This document shows, piece after piece, positions 44,040 through 56,470 of a stretch of DNA of 64,000 nucleotides. Each line of letters opens with the position of its first letter. Within the stretch, counting starts at the first letter, position 1. The position numbers and the translations under genes were made by a program. This stretch comes from Ariolimax columbianus (Eukaryota; Mollusca; Gastropoda; Stylommatophora; Arionidae), in the NCBI GenBank assembly GCA_036924085.1, contig JAVGWX010000011.1:32052386-32116385 (forward strand), read 5' to 3'. Below the pieces are notes generated by a model. It saw nothing but the letters and a program-made list of their open reading frames with translations. It had not been told where the DNA came from and searched no databases.

Positions 44040-44490
44040 GTAATACATTGGACGGAACAGCAATAAAGAGAATAAATTATCTGCAGCAATAAGGAGAATA
44101 AATTATCTGCAGAAGTAAAGAGAATAAATTATCTGCAGAAGTAAAGAGAATTGACTATTTGCAGTAATAAAAAAAATGAATTATCTTCAGTAATGAAAAG
44201 AATTAAATATTTGCAGGAATAAAGAGAACGAGTTATTTGCAGCAATAAAAAAAAGAAATTATCTGCAGCAATAAAGAGAAGGAATTATTTGCAGTGATAA
44301 AGAGAATAAATTATTTGCGGAAGTAAAGAGAATTGACTATTTGCATTAATAAAAAGAATGAATTAATGAAGAGTAATAAAGAGAATTAAATATTTGCTGC
44401 AATAAAGAGAACGAATTATTTGCAGAAGTAAAGAGAATACATTATCTACAGAAGTAAAGAGATTTATCTATTTGCAGTAATAAAGAGAAT
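44040..44490. repeat. 26-bp minisatellite, about 17 degenerate units
   Basis: The unit is close to TAAAGAGAATAAATTATCTG plus CAGAAG, with TTATTTGCAG and TGACTATTTG variants. It is AT-rich and non-coding. Confidence 0.93.
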
Positions 44491-44861
44491 GAGTCAAGTA
44501 GTAGCTCTAGCACGAGTTCGGCAAAAGAATTGTGAAAGTAATAGAAACGGTATTGTTCACGTCGTTCAGGCCCACAGCTAACTACTGTTCCAGTTTATAT
44601 GCAAACTTAAATATGAAATAACTTTTTAAACTATCTCTAATTTGTTTTATCCAATTCACCACTGCTCAACTAGTTTATAAGAAGCATTGGCATAGGGTCG
44701 GCTACCCCATTGTGAAGAAACTATAAGAAGGTACGAAGACCTTTACACATGCAGGAGAGAATGTTATGTCAAAAAGCATTGAGCAACGACTGCCGGGTGC
44801 GATTTACAGGAATTATGTATAAAGGCCGTTACATGCTGGTGTCTGTGGCAATCTGTTTACA
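44491..44861. other. Spacer between two minisatellites
   Basis: No recognisable feature. Confidence 0.5.
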
Positions 44862-45468
44862 CAGTGAGATAGTTAGCACAATACACAAATCTCCTTAGTC
44901 AGTGAGATAGTTAGCACAATACACAAATCTCCTTAGTCAGTGAGATAGTTAGCACAATACACAAATCTCCTTAGTCAGTGAGATAGTTAAGCACAATACA
45001 CAAATCTCCTTAGTCAGTGAGATAGTTAGCACAATACACAAATCTCCTTAGTCAGTGAGATAGTTAGCACAATACACAAATCTCCTTAGTCAGTTAGATA
45101 GTTAGCACAATACACAAATCTCCTTAGTCAGTGAGATAGTTAGCACAATACACAAATCTCCTTAGTCAGTGAGATAGTTAGCACAATACACAAATCTCCT
45201 TAGTCAGTGAGATAGTTAGCACAATACACAAATCTCCTAAGTCAGTGAGATAGTTAGCACAATTCACAAATCTCCTTAGTCAGTGAGATAGCACAATACA
45301 CAAATCTCCTTAGTCAGTGAGATAGTTAGCACAGTACACAAATCTCCTTAGTCAGTGAGATAGTAAGCACAATACATAAATCTCCTTAGTCAGTGAGATA
45401 GTTAGCACAATACACAAATCTCCTTAGTCAGTGAGATAGTTAGCACAATACACAAATCTCCTTAGTCA
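44862..45468. repeat. 38-bp minisatellite, about 16 units
   Basis: The unit AGTCAGTGAGATAGTTAGCA plus CAATACACAAATCTCCTT is almost invariant. One unit lacks GTTA (GATAGCACAATAC, about 45,288) and one has an extra A (GTTAAGCAC). Confidence 0.97.
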
Positions 45469-46255
45469 CCTTTACGACATACTTGAGAGGTCCTTATGAT
45501 TTAATCTTCCCTGACTCTACTCTACTTCATTGCACGAACTAAGACAAAACATTTTTTTAGAATCAATACCAGAGCGTTTAAATATATATCTCTAAGAAAT
45601 GGGACAAAATATTAGAATACTGATTTTCTGTCCATAAATTAATAAAACAAGGAGAACGAACGAAGTAGTCGTCAAAACATGTTCGAGAAGTCATTTGACG
45701 AAAACACGGAACATTTTGTAAATCAATGCATTTTCGGTCTTGTTAACCATTATTTTCTAACGAACATTGTAAATTAGCATTTTATTTTTCTGTGATGCCT
45801 GCTCAATCCCCTCCCGCACAGACACATTAGCTTCTCATGAGCAACTTATGTACAATGTAATCATAAACACGGCAAGAAGAAAAGTAATGAAAGGTCAGAA
45901 ACATAGAACTTCATCAAGTAAGAGAGTTCATTTATCTATGAAGCTTGTTCACATATGACGACAGAATGGACGTGCAGATAGGAGCAACGACTTCAACAAC
46001 AAATACCGTGGCAGAGTGAGAAATGAAGCAAACTGGCCGAATGTGAGATCAATGACACGGGTACAGACATAACATTAAACAGTTTCATCATGCATGCAAA
46101 CCTTCAATTCACTTGATTAGATAACAGAGAGCAGTGCTTCGTTGGTAAACCAAGGAAATTATGGATTTATTGTGTTAATGAAATACCGCGGAGACATAGC
46201 CATACAGATGAGACTCGAAAGAAGATTGTATCTCACGGTTCAAAATGGCACATCA
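45469..46255. other. No recognisable feature
   Basis: AT-rich sequence without a readable element or exon. Confidence 0.5.
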
Positions 46256-47880
46256 TCCTTGTGAAAAACGGCTTTCAGTAACGCCGCTCGCAAAGTAGTC
46301 CAGACGAGACTCATAAAAATAGCCGACGAGATAGAGCCGTTCGTCGAGTATCACAATTCTAAAAGGTTCTATGAGGCGCTGAAAACACTCTTTGGTCTAC
46401 AGCTCTATGGTAACTCATCAGTTCGCAGTATCATGGATTACTAATAACATAGAAGGCTAATATCATCGAAAGGTAGACAGGACATTTATAATGTACTTAA
46501 CAATCCATCATACGTAAGCGAGGTCATTCGACGGATATCCTAGGTGGAAATGAACTTATCACTGAGGATGAAGTGGACAAGGCCATCAAAACTCTTTCTT
46601 TTGGGAGATCCTCTGAAGCGGACGCAATGCCAACAGAGATATATACAGCAGTGGAAACATGTCTTACAATACAGCTCGCAGAATTCTTCTGCTTCGAGTT
46701 GGCTGAAGGGGTAGTTCCACGAGAAATGAAAGATACTCCAAAAATCCATTTTTATAATCGAAAAGGCAACTGGCAAGAACGTGACAATAACCGCAGCTTT
46801 TTGCTGTTATATGTCATCTGTAAGATCCCGGTAGGTATACTGCTCAACCGCCTGAACCTTATTTTAGCTTTAGACTCACATACTGAAAAGTCGAATGTAC
46901 TCAGAGCTGGTCGAGGAACTCTAAATATTATATTTGCTTCTCGTCAACTTTGGGAGAAATGTCAGGAACAAACCCGTGATCATTACTTTTAATTACTGTC
47001 ATTGACCTGACAAAAGCTATGGCAGATTATGTCCAAATTCGGCTGTCCTAGCAAATGTTTAACTTCGATGAAACACCTCGACGACTGTATACGCGCACGA
47101 CTACTTCACAGCCGCAAAACATATACATCATTTGAGGTAAAGACGGTGTGAAACAGGAATGCGTACATCCCCTGATCCTGTTCAGTACGACGCTTTCAGT
47201 GACAGCGAGTACGACTCATTCAGTTTTGCAAGGATGACAGTCTATTTTATCCCTGTAGGCTGAATGCCAAAACCAAGGTAGTGCTAGATGCCATATTTGT
47301 ACTCATGTTTCTTGATGGTTGAGCTCAGAACAGAATATGCAGGAAAGCATGGCTTTTCGATGCTTGTGACGACTTTGACTTGACCATTAGCGCAAAGATA
47401 AAAGAGAGCATGTACCAACCAGTTCAGGGTCAAACATACAACTATCACAGTGAGGGAACATAAATTAAAGCGTTGCAAAAAAAAGTTCGTCTACCTCGGA
47501 ATAACGCTTTCGAAATCTGTGATCCCTTTAAATGAAATATCAAACAGAAAAGCAAAGACCAGCACAGCTTTTTGTAGAATGGGCTCAACAGCTTTGGAAC
47601 GTTGAGGAATCAGCATAACGACTGCGCTGAACGTCCACCGTGCCGTCTTTCTCCCAATAAACACTACAACCATGGAGGACATGGATGTTTGACAAACCCA
47701 GGATAGGCCCACAATAAAAACTTCTAGAGCAGAGTACCAGTTCAGGTCATGTATACCAGTCGTACAATATAATTTTAAGCGCTCGCAATGGCTTGATCAG
47801 TCAAAAGCGCACATACAGTGCCAAGGATGTAGTATGACACAGAAAGATGTTAACTGTCTTGACCGTCAGCGGTGAAAAAG
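46256..47880 (+). mobile_element. Family B LINE, heavily decayed copy
   Basis: Pieces line up in order with the family B copy at 15,262-17,484: NAARKVVQTRLIKIADEI and RFYEALKTLFG (46,290-46,400), EDEVDKAIKTLSFG and ADAMPTEIYTA (46,560-46,650), VLRAGRGTLNIIFASRQL (46,900), DGVKQECVHPLILFS (about 47,150), then FDLTISAKI and MYQPVQGQTYN (about 47,380). The catalytic FADD is not legible and frames shift repeatedly. It ends near 47,880. Confidence 0.82.
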
Positions 47881-47924
47881 CATATGTACTTATATTTGTA
47901 AATTCATATATTTTCTATCTCACT

Positions 47925-48395
47925 GAACCTCTTCTCTGAATGTTTGGAATCAGTCATCAGCCGATACACCCTTGGCATCCATATTGATAGCAGACGCATC
48001 AATCTCCTTCGATTTGCCGACGACATAAGGCTCATCACAGAGTCAGCAGCAGAAGCCAACCAAATGATGCAGGTATTCGAAGGTGAGTACAAGAAAGCAG
48101 GACGAGATGAATGTCTAAAACATCAAAGTGTTGGGTAATCGTTTCGCCAATTGTGATCCAGTCTTCTTTGGCGAGTTGCAATTAGATGATGTCAACGAGT
48201 ACATCTATCTTGGACGCCTCCTCACTATGGAGAATAACCTGGAACCTGAATTGACAAGACCGCGGCGTGGGCTGGACAACCTTCTCGTCTATTAACAAGG
48301 TCCTAAATGATTGTCAAGACCAAAACCTAACAATTCCTCTTCAATTCCACTGTGCTCTCTGCTATGTGCTGTGGGGCTGAGACATGGACACTATT
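47925..48395 (+). mobile_element. LINE reverse transcriptase fragment, family I-type
   Basis: The frame at 47,944 gives RRINLLRFADDIRLITESAA and EANQMMQVFEGEYKKAG, the catalytic palm motif and helix of an RTE-like LINE. After stops it shows VLSAMCCGAETWTLL (about 48,345-48,395). It resembles the minus-strand element at 56,590-58,690. Similarity ends abruptly at about 48,395. Confidence 0.78.
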
Positions 48396-48599
48396 GTTAT
48401 TTTTCGTCCATCACGAGTGATGAGGACCTTTTCTTTTTTCACCTAGCCAGTCCTTCCAGTCAAGTATTCTGGTATTCCGGATTGTGGACGGGTGCGGAGA
48501 TGGCTGACGAGCCCATACATAACAATGCGTAATAAACCAAATTATATTGTATTACTTACACAGCAAGCTTGGCGCCGCATTCCAGTGGCGCTGAGGTCG
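48396..48599. other. Unassigned sequence between LINE fragments
   Basis: Contains GTCCATCACGAGTGATGAGGAC, a near-palindrome similar to the 3' UTR of family B LINEs (GTCCATCGTTGTCGATGAGGAC at 15,273). It may be the end of another copy. Confidence 0.4.
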
Positions 48600-50512
48600 G
48601 CTAGCTCTTCCCTGGAAGAGTGAAAAGCGAAATTAGTAGCCTGCCGATTAAAGTGAGCTCACCAGCCAACCTCACCTCCAAGGGGGCATATAAATTAGTC
48701 AAGGACTTAGTAAGACCTGTACAAAGTCGAACTACAACGATTCATGACAAGAGTGGGAAATGTCTCACAGAAGCTCAAGACATTCGTGAGCGCTGGACAG
48801 AGTACTGTTCGGAGCTATAAAAGCATGAAGGTCGAGGTGACCCAAGAAATGCAATGTCTCCTGACGTGAGTCTGATAGAGGAAAATCAAACGATAACAAG
48901 GGAAGAAGTATATGAGGCCGTTAAAATGCAGAAGAGAGGGAAGGCTGTATGTGTGGATAATATTCCAGCAGAGCTCCTACAAGTGGGAGGTGAGGCAACA
49001 ATTGATACCCTGACATACATCTGCAATCGAGTTTGGCAGACAGGAGAGTGGCCCACCTGCTAGACAAAATCAGTCATTATACCACTGCCTAAATCAGGAA
49101 ACCTAGATATGTGTCAGAACTATCGAACAATCAGTCTGATAAGTCATCCAAGTTAAGTTCTCTTGAGAATAATATTTAACAGACTGAAACATCAGGCAGA
49201 GAATATCATTCCGAAGAACAAGCGGGCTTTCGAGCGGGAAGGAGTACCATCGAGCAGATATTTAATCTTCGGCTACTGAATGAGAAGTATCAACAACAAC
49301 TTCAACTCTCTGACGGATTTCTATGTTCGTGACAAGATCTTTATATGTAACATTTAGGAGTTTTCTATAGCACCTCATTTCCATTGCATGTATCAACAAC
49401 AACTCTACCATGCCTTCATTGACTTTAGAAAGGCGTTTGACAGAGTGTGGCATGCGGCGCTATGGTCAACAATGAAGCATTATAAGTTCAACAGTGATAT
49501 TGTGAGGGTAATTGCAAACCTTTTTAAGCAGGCGACAAGCGCAGTCTCGGTAGAGGGAACGCTAGGCTATTGGTTCCGTACGACGGTGGGTGTGAGACAG
49601 GGACAAACTCTTCAATATATTCTTGGAGAGAATACTGGAGACGACCTTAAAAGCACATGTTGGCACGGTTAATATAGGTGACAGGCTTCTCACAAACTTC
49701 CGCTTTGCTGATGATATTGATGTATTGGCAGGCACAGAAAGGGAACTCCAGGAGTTGATTGGTAGATTGGATAGAACGGCCCTGAGTTTTTGGTATGGAA
49801 ATAAATGCAGATAAAACAAAGCTCATGACCAATAACGTAGCAGGGTTTCAATCTGTAATAGAGGCAAATGGGCAGGAACTTGAGGTGGTAAAACGTTTCA
49901 AATATCTGGGATCATTGATCAGTGAAGAGGGATCGAAGCCAGAGGTAATTGCAAGAATAGCACAAACAACAGCGGCGCTGACTAGGCTGAAACCTATATG
50001 GCAAGACAAGCGACTCGCCCTCGGCAAAAAAGTTAGACTAATGCGCTCTTTGGTGCTATCAATATTTCTGTATGCCTGCGAGACCTGGACCATTACAGCA
50101 GATATCCAGGGCAGGATACATGCAATGGAAATGAGGTGCTATAGAAAACTCCTAAATGTTACATATAAAGATCTTGTCACGAACATAGAAATCCGTCAGA
50201 GAGTTGAAGACGCTATTGGTCCTTTTGAAGATCTGTTCACAGCTATCAAAAGACGAAAGATGGCCTGGTGCGGGCATGTCGCGAGGTCCAACAGAATTAC
50301 CAACTCGATACTCTTTGGTTCCGTACTAGGACAGAGAGGACGAGGACGTCCAAGGAAGATATGGGTGGACAACATCACTGAGTGGTCAGGCCTTCGTCTC
50401 GGTGAGATTCGTCAGGCGGCGACAGACAGAGAGGGGTGGCGTGAGATTTTCATGTCTTCATGTGTGTCCCAACGACCTGATGGGTTACGGGATGAACTGA
50501 ACTGAACTGATT
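48600..50512 (+). mobile_element. Family G LINE, 5'-truncated, with self-derived inverted insertion
   Basis: The element runs from the linker (TTIHDKSGKCLTEAQDI, WTEYCSEL) through REEVYEAVKMQKRGKAVCVD, NIPAELLQVGGE, the fingers (AGFRAGRSTIEQIFNLRLL-like, with a 1-bp shift), FIDFRKAFDRVWHAALW (49,420), GVRQGQ (49,590) and FRFADDIDVLAGTERELQEL (49,700). From 49,795 a long undamaged frame of 236 codons covers NADKTKLMTNN, FKYLGSLIS, YACETWTITADIQ, the RKMAWCGHVARSN block and GRGRPRKIWVDNI. It ends in RPDGLRDELN, followed by the tail (TGAAC)3. The endonuclease is missing. A 93-bp inverted copy of its own 3' part interrupts it at 49,300-49,393. Confidence 0.93.
49300..49393 (-). repeat. Inverted 93-bp copy of 50,116-50,208 within the same LINE
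   Basis: The segment CTTCAACTCTCTGACGGATT ... TTTCCATTGCATGTAT is the exact reverse complement of the downstream stretch that encodes HAMEMRCYRKLLNVTYKDL. It is bordered by the 15-bp direct repeat GTATCAACAACAACT at 49,287-49,301 and 49,390-49,404. Confidence 0.95.
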
Positions 50513-50529
50513 CACTTCATGGGCTATAT

Positions 50530-50790
50530 TTTGCTTGTCCAAATATTTTAAATGTGTTTTTTTTAAATTTACCTGGCTCTATATATTTTTTCCATGCTTT
50601 ATTTTTAGCTCTTCTATATTTAACTACAAATCTAGTTATCCACATTTTACGCTTGGGGTTTATCTCACTACATGGAACACATTCCTCTTTTAGTTTTTAT
50701 AGAACTGTTTTGAAACTCTCCCACTCTTGTTCAACATCTGTTCTCCGACAATATCTTTCCAGATTATGTGGCTTGCTGCCTCTTTAATTT
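50530..50790 (-). mobile_element. LINE fragment, CR1/L2-like linker
   Basis: On the minus strand broken frames give QEWESFKTVL, KEECVPCSEINPKRKMWITR and RRAKNKAWKKYIEPGKF. The pattern VPxxxINxKKKxxWxxxxIxxxxxxKxxAWKKY is typical of the segment between endonuclease and reverse transcriptase in CR1/L2-type LINEs. It is a short, AT-rich relic. Confidence 0.6.
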
Positions 50791-51924
50791 TCTTAACATC
50801 TTAACTTCTTAACATCTGTAGAGGAAAATGTAGAATGCTTTGGTCAATGCTTCGAATACCTCTCGCGGACAATTTTTTTCTTTCAAAGCTGTATGGTGAA
50901 AACCATTTCAATTTTAAATGTTTTTTGCCATAACCATTTTTGTCATCAGAGAACTTTGAGAAAAAAATATTTTTTATATAAATATGTTTAAAAATCGCGG
51001 TTCCTGATTTTACAATAATTACACCAAACACATATAAAATGATTGCTTTGTCATTTACGCCGCGTGTCGTGACCAGATGTTTCATTTCACTCACCTGGGA
51101 CTTATCTATCTCAGGAAATGTAGGTTACGTCTGAGTTTGCTCTAAATTCAAAAGCGTCGGCACATTTATTGTTTCTAAGATCGACGCGTTCGGAATTATG
51201 GTTTAAGGCTACGGCAATAGATCCGAGTTCAGGGATGTCGTGCTGTATTTTTGTTTCTGTGTGTGTGGTGGGGGGGGGGGGGGGGGGGGGGGATAAAGAG
51301 GGACCAAATAAAACGAAAGATAATTAGTGAAGTAGTGGCTGTGACGTTCTGAATTTTTTCATTTTGCCAGGTAGTGCTCTGTTTCCTTTCAGGGTTTCAC
51401 CATAAACACGAATTCTGCAGTAAAAACAGCATTTATCTTATTTAAGAAGGAACAAAATGACATGCAATAACTGTATTTTGTCTTCAGTTAATAACTTTAC
51501 CTTATCATGCGTTGTCTATAAATAGTTCGCTTACGCATTTCATTTATCATTAATTTATTCTGTGGAATGAAGGTGTCTTTGGAGGGGACATATAAATGGA
51601 CATGTCATGTGACTGGTTACACATTTGCAGCTAGCCATTTTACCAACCAGAAATGAAATATAAAAACTGGACATTGGGGGCTACTTGTTTAGGTGAGACC
51701 CAAGGGTATTCAAGTCCAGTGTACTTTTCATCTTTAGTGATTATCACCAAGAGGGCATTAGTGATAATTACCACCTATTTCTGTGGGTGTGCTGTAGAGC
51801 CACACAAATATATATATTATATATAAATCATATAGCTGTGCCCATATATACACACTACTTGTAACAGGATTCTAGACAAATAGGCGTCAAACAGTGCGGT
51901 CTCACCCTTCTAGATGCAGTGAAG
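50791..51924. other. No recognisable gene; G-run
   Basis: A pure G run lies at about 51,267-51,291. The rest is AT-rich, with a TATATA stretch near 51,808-51,850. No exon was seen. Confidence 0.5.
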
Positions 51925-52025
51925 ATGTTATGAATAACAATGGAAGTCGACTCCTGAGATTCTGCAGCGAGCAAAACCTGGTCATCACAAACGCAAAGTT
52001 CCGATACAAGCGCATACACTTAACA
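51925..52025 (+). mobile_element. LINE endonuclease scrap
   Basis: The frame reads MNNNGSRLLRFCSEQNLVIT and NAKFRYK, matching the N-x-N-G-x-RLLxxCxxxxLxITNTxF segment of WNVRT-type LINE endonucleases. About 30 codons only. Confidence 0.6.
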
Positions 52026-52253
52026 TAAACTGTAAAGAGTCGAGAAATCCATCGTGAAGAAAATTCATTTGAGTATATTGGAGATGCCAGAGCTTAGAGA
52101 GGACCAGAAATTTGAAGCGGACCACAACCTCTTGATAATAGAGAGAACAACCGAAAGACTAGCCCCGCCAAAGCAACATCTACAATTAAGTAAGAAACCA
52201 AACACCAGAAAAGGAAAAGCAAGAATAAAGGCCTTACAACCAAGAGATCAGCA

Positions 52254-52546
52254 GATAGTGCGGAGGAACAGGAGGAGATAGTGCGGAGGAACAGGAGGAG
52301 ATAGTGCGGAGGAACAGGAGGAGGTAGTGTGGAGGAACAGGAGGAGATAGTGCGGAGGAACAGGAGGAGGTAGTGTGGAGGAACAGGAGGAGATAGTGCG
52401 GAGGAACAGGAGGAGATAGTGCGGAGGAACAGGAGGAGATAGTGCGGAGGAACAGGAGGAGATAGTGCGGAGGAACAGGAGGAGATAGTGTGGAGGAACA
52501 GGAGGAGATAGTGTGGAGGAACAGGAGGAGATAGTGCGGAGGAACC
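52254..52546. repeat. 23-bp minisatellite, about 13 units
   Basis: The unit is GTGCGGAGGAACAGGAGGAG plus ATA, with two variants (GTGTGG, and GGTA for GATA) mixed along the array. Three units equal 69 bp, so antisense frames stay open and give 23-residue repeats. It is not a gene. Confidence 0.95.
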
Positions 52547-52599
52547 ATCCGAGAATTAGATGCACTCTTATAAAATTCAAGACTAACTTAAACTGAGTA

Positions 52600-52860
52600 C
52601 TGGCAAAATGAGTTTAATGTCGATAAATGTACAGTCATCCACATGGGTAGACCAAATATGGAATATAATTACAAGATGGGAGAGAACAATATTATGAAGA
52701 TAAAAAAAAAAGGAAACAGACCTACGGGTTATAATTGATCATACAGAAGGAGCAATTCCATGTTGCAGTGAAAAAGGCAAATGCAGCGCTGGGTATGGTA
52801 AAAATAAAATATTCAACGTAGGAACAAGAAAGTGATAGTCCAACTGTATGAAATATTTCC
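52600..52860 (+). mobile_element. LINE reverse transcriptase C-terminal scrap, CR1/L2-like
   Basis: The frame reads WQNEFNVDKCTVIHMGRPNM, then, after a shift at a poly(A) run, the GVIIDxxLKFxxQ-type region, and VAVKKANAALGMVKIKYS. This order (WQMxFNxxKCxVxHxG followed by KKANxxLGxIKRTF) is typical of CR1/L2-type LINEs. Confidence 0.72.
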
Positions 52861-53139
52861 ACATGTCCCATCGAGATGGCGCCAGACAAGGCTTATTTGC
52901 TCTGACTCCATTTTTCAAGTTTTCGTTTTTATTCTTCGAGCGGACAGATGGTGAAACACTCTAAATTATGTTATATTTTCAATACTATTGTTCTTATATT
53001 GGGGAATAGTACTTCTGAAAAAGATGGTTATATTTATTCTGTATATGTCTTCGCTGCACGTTTATGGCCGGTTGTCATTGTTGACGTGCTAGCATAGAAA
53101 GGCAAGAGGTTAGTGTCGAATTCGCCATTATATCTCATC

Positions 53140-53940
53140 TAGTCCTTGCGATTGTTAGGCCTCCACATGGTATTAATGACCGGCTAAAAACTATCCAACT
53201 CTCCCTGTGACATAAGAGGAGTGTTACATTGAAATGCACCTATGTCCCAAATGTGACTAAATTTGATATCAAGGATACATTATATGAGGAGCTAAACTTT
53301 CTCATCTTGTCGGTTCCACAGTCCGAGAAGCCTGTTATCCTTGGTGACTTCAATGCCAGAGTAGGGACCGACCATCAGTCCTGGGAAGGTGTTCTTGGGG
53401 TACATGGTACGAGGAAGTGAAACAGAAATGTGCTGCTACTCATGATCTCTCCTTCACCAACATCATGTTTTGGCTGTCCATGTTTCGGCAACAAGACGAC
53501 ATGGATGTATTCTCACCCAAACCAGTGATATGTTATTGATTATGTGTTCTCCAGAAGGCGGGACAATCGACAAATGCGAGTGACAAAAGCGAAATGTGGT
53601 ACGAGTGTTGAAAAGATCACATGGTTATAGTGTCAAAGTTTAACCTCCACATAGAGTCCAGACGAGGTCAGCAGGGTCAGAAACCAGTGAAAAGTGCAAA
53701 CTGCAAAGGGTTTTCCATGGCTCTGGCCAGTCGACTGACCAACACACAGTTCTTCATAGAATCAGTCGAGAATAAATTGGTATTTCTGAAGGACGCTGTT
53801 TAACTCTACCGGTTCTGCGTATTTGGGTCATGCAGTTCGCAGAAGCCAGGACTGGTTTGATGACAACGATGAGACTATTAAGACTCTGCTGGGTGAAAAA
53901 CAACTTTCATTAAGACTTTACCAAGACGATTCCTCTGTAA
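53140..53940 (+). mobile_element. LINE endonuclease fragment, family B/E-like
   Basis: The open part gives KFDIKDTLYEELNFLI, then [19 protein letters not shown] (about 53,325-53,385). Broken frames then give TSCFG...NKTTWMYSHPN, VIDYVFSRRRDNRQMRVTKA and later AVRRSQDWFDDNDETIKTLL. This is the second half of a WNVRT-type endonuclease and the start of the linker. The reverse transcriptase is absent. Confidence 0.82.
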
Positions 53941-54360
53941 TACTACTATAATACTGTAAGTTCTGGTGTTCATTCATGCACATTTTGTGTCCCATGCCAG
54001 GTAGTCAAATGTCGTACAAATTCTTCTCTGTTCTTTGCCATTTAAGTACCATGTCGGACATTTATCCAGTCGAAGGCCATCTCGCCATCTCATTGGTGGA
54101 CGTCCGGGGCGGCGATTATAGGCCACTATGACGTCACTTTATATATCCAGCTATTGTCAAGCATGCGTACCACGTGGCCTGCCCACCTGTACTTTCTTAT
54201 CAACGCCGTTTCTACGACGTCATTGAATAAAGTTTGACTCCTGATTGCGGATATGGTCTCATGGTGAAAAGGGTCAGTGTTCTCCATCGCTCGTTAAGTA
54301 ACTTTTTTGTAGGCTGCACACCTCGCATCCAAATCATCATCGTCATAGGCGTCTCAGTCT

Positions 54361-56470
54361 CTAGACTAGGCGCGTAGCGCCCTGTAAGTCTTGTTTAGCT
54401 CTGTCTCCTGTATTTCGACACTGTCTGATACGGCTGTATAGGTCGATCCGTGAGTGACAGTCCCTGTCACAGATCGTACAACCATACTGAGGAGGCTGGC
54501 TTGCCTGGCTGTTCCTTGATCTCTTCAGCATTTCTCTTTTCTCTGCAACCAGAAGACCTCTACGAGCGTCAGCAGCCACTATGCCCCCCCCCCCCCCAAA
54601 TTACTGTCTCCAGATAGCTCGATCCTGAGCAATTTCTTCCCAACCCTCGGATGGGATGTCGCATGACTTCACGCTCCTTTTCCATGTGTCCTTGAATCGC
54701 AGTGTGGGACGGCCGATTCTTCTAACTTCAATGACTAGCTGGCTGCCTCTCGTCTTCCATGCGATAAACATGTCCCAACCATCGTAGACGTCGCTGGCTC
54801 AACATCGAGTACATGCCGTGAGTGTTTGCTCTCTGTAAGACCGTATTATGTGACACTCTCTCTTGCCACCCAATCCCCAATATATGCCATAGACACCTCA
54901 TGTGTTCAGCCGCCGATCCTGTTAGGTGTAAGTGCTCCAAGTCTCGTTTCCATACATGAAAGTGCCAAGAACACAGGTGTGATAGACCCTGATCTTTGTG
55001 TAGTGTTTTCCCAAACTCTCTTCGTCAGGCGGGCCATGCCGGTACTTGCTCTGCCAAGCCTACAGTCTTTCTCCTTCTCGAGCGAGAGTGTGTTGCTGAT
55101 GGCAGACCCCAGATAAGTGAAACCGTTGACGACCTTCAAAGTGACGCCATCATTCTTTATGGAGGGCGTAGTGGTAATGCCCTGTGCGCAGACATTTGTC
55201 TTTTCCAGACTTATGGTGAGACCAAACTGCTTGCACCTTCGGCGAATCTGTCTCCCAGTCTCAGCAAGGCCTCCTCACTATTGGACACTAGAACTGCATC
55301 ATCCGCAAATGGCACGTACCTATTGAGCACCGTCATCATCTTGATCCTCGCACGCAGTCAGGACAGGTTAAACAGCCGTCCATCTGACCTGGTGTGCAGA
55401 TAAATACCGTCCACAGATGTGTCATAAGTGTAGAATAGTAGCATGTAGAAGAAGATCCTACAGAGGGTCGGCGCGAGCACACATTCCTGCTTCTCCACTT
55501 TTAATGGCAAAAGTGTTTGAAGATGATCCGGCGTATGAGCCCTTCATATCGGTGTGAAAAGAAATTATCATGCTACGCAGTTTTGGGGGGCAACCGATCT
55601 TCTCGGGGAGTTCGAATAGACCCTTTCTACTTACCAAGTCGAAGTCCTTGTCGAGGTCTAGAAACATCATAAAGAGCTGCCGGTCTTGTTCTCTGCACTT
55701 CTCCTGGATTTGGCGAAGCGAGAAAATCATATCCGTTGTTGATCTACCTACTCTAAAGCCACACAGGGATTCTGGGTACATCCTGTCCGCGAGCAGTCTC
55801 AATCCGTTTAGTAGCTTACGGGCGTAAACTTTGCCTACAACGATCAGGAGCGAGATCCCTCTTTATTACTGCTGTGCCCACGGTCACCTCTGTTTTTGTA
55901 AATAGTCACAATGGTGGCGTCACGCATATCTTGGGGGACAGCACCTTCCTCCCAGCAGAGACATAGAAGATCAAACATCGTCTGAGCTAGTGCTGATTTT
56001 CCGCATTTGATGGCTTCAGGTGGGATACCATCTCCCCCTGATGCTTTGCCAATTGCGAGGTAGTTGATAGCCTTATCAAGCTCATTCAGAGTAGGTGGTC
56101 TGTCAAGTTCCTCCATATTGGGCAGCGCCTGTAGCCTGTACAAGGCCTCATCAGTGACCACTGTTTCCCGAGAGTAGAGCTCAAAGAAGTGCCCCACCCA
56201 TCTGGCCATCTGCTGGTCACGGTCGATGATTCTCGCACCTGTCAGGGATTTCAGGGGGCAGCACCTCTCGCAGTAGGGCCTTGTGCCATCTTTATGCCTC
56301 TATACATACCCTGGATATTTCCGTCTCTGCATTTAGCTGAATTTCTTCACACAGTTTCTGCCAGTACTCATTCGCGCATTCGTTGATTGATGCCTCGGAC
56401 CGTCCTGATAGCAGTAAGCGTCCTCACGTTTGGCGATCTCAGGTGTAGAGTTCGCCGCTGGATTCACTGT
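54361..56470 (-). mobile_element. Family E LINE, reverse transcriptase to C-terminal finger
   Basis: From about 56,450 (minus) the linker leads to MARWVGHFFELYSRETVV (56,209), GKASGGDGIPPEAIKCGKSA and the broken YRGIS motif. Then come SLCGFRVGRSTTDMIFSLRQ (55,760), MMFLDLDKDFDLVSRKG, the GVKQGC region (shifted), the FADDAV region (about 55,300), FTYLGSAISNTLSLEKEKDC, the SETW region, LRWLGHVYRMEDERQP (54,740), and GRP. It ends in a finger-like YGCTICDRDCHSRIDLYSR. A C13 run at about 54,585 and several shifts break it. It is the sister of the plus-strand copy at 37,700-41,330 and shows the C-terminal finger that copy lacks. Confidence 0.9.

Noticed and set aside
44862..45468. Regular 38-bp direct repeats resembling a CRISPR array
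   Set aside because: The units are contiguous with no variable spacers, there is no cas gene, and the DNA is eukaryotic. It is a minisatellite.
52234..52580. Antisense frames with 23-residue repeats (SSCSSALSPPVPPHYLLLFL type)
   Set aside because: They are translations of the 23-bp minisatellite, with no start context, splice sites or flanking coding sequence.
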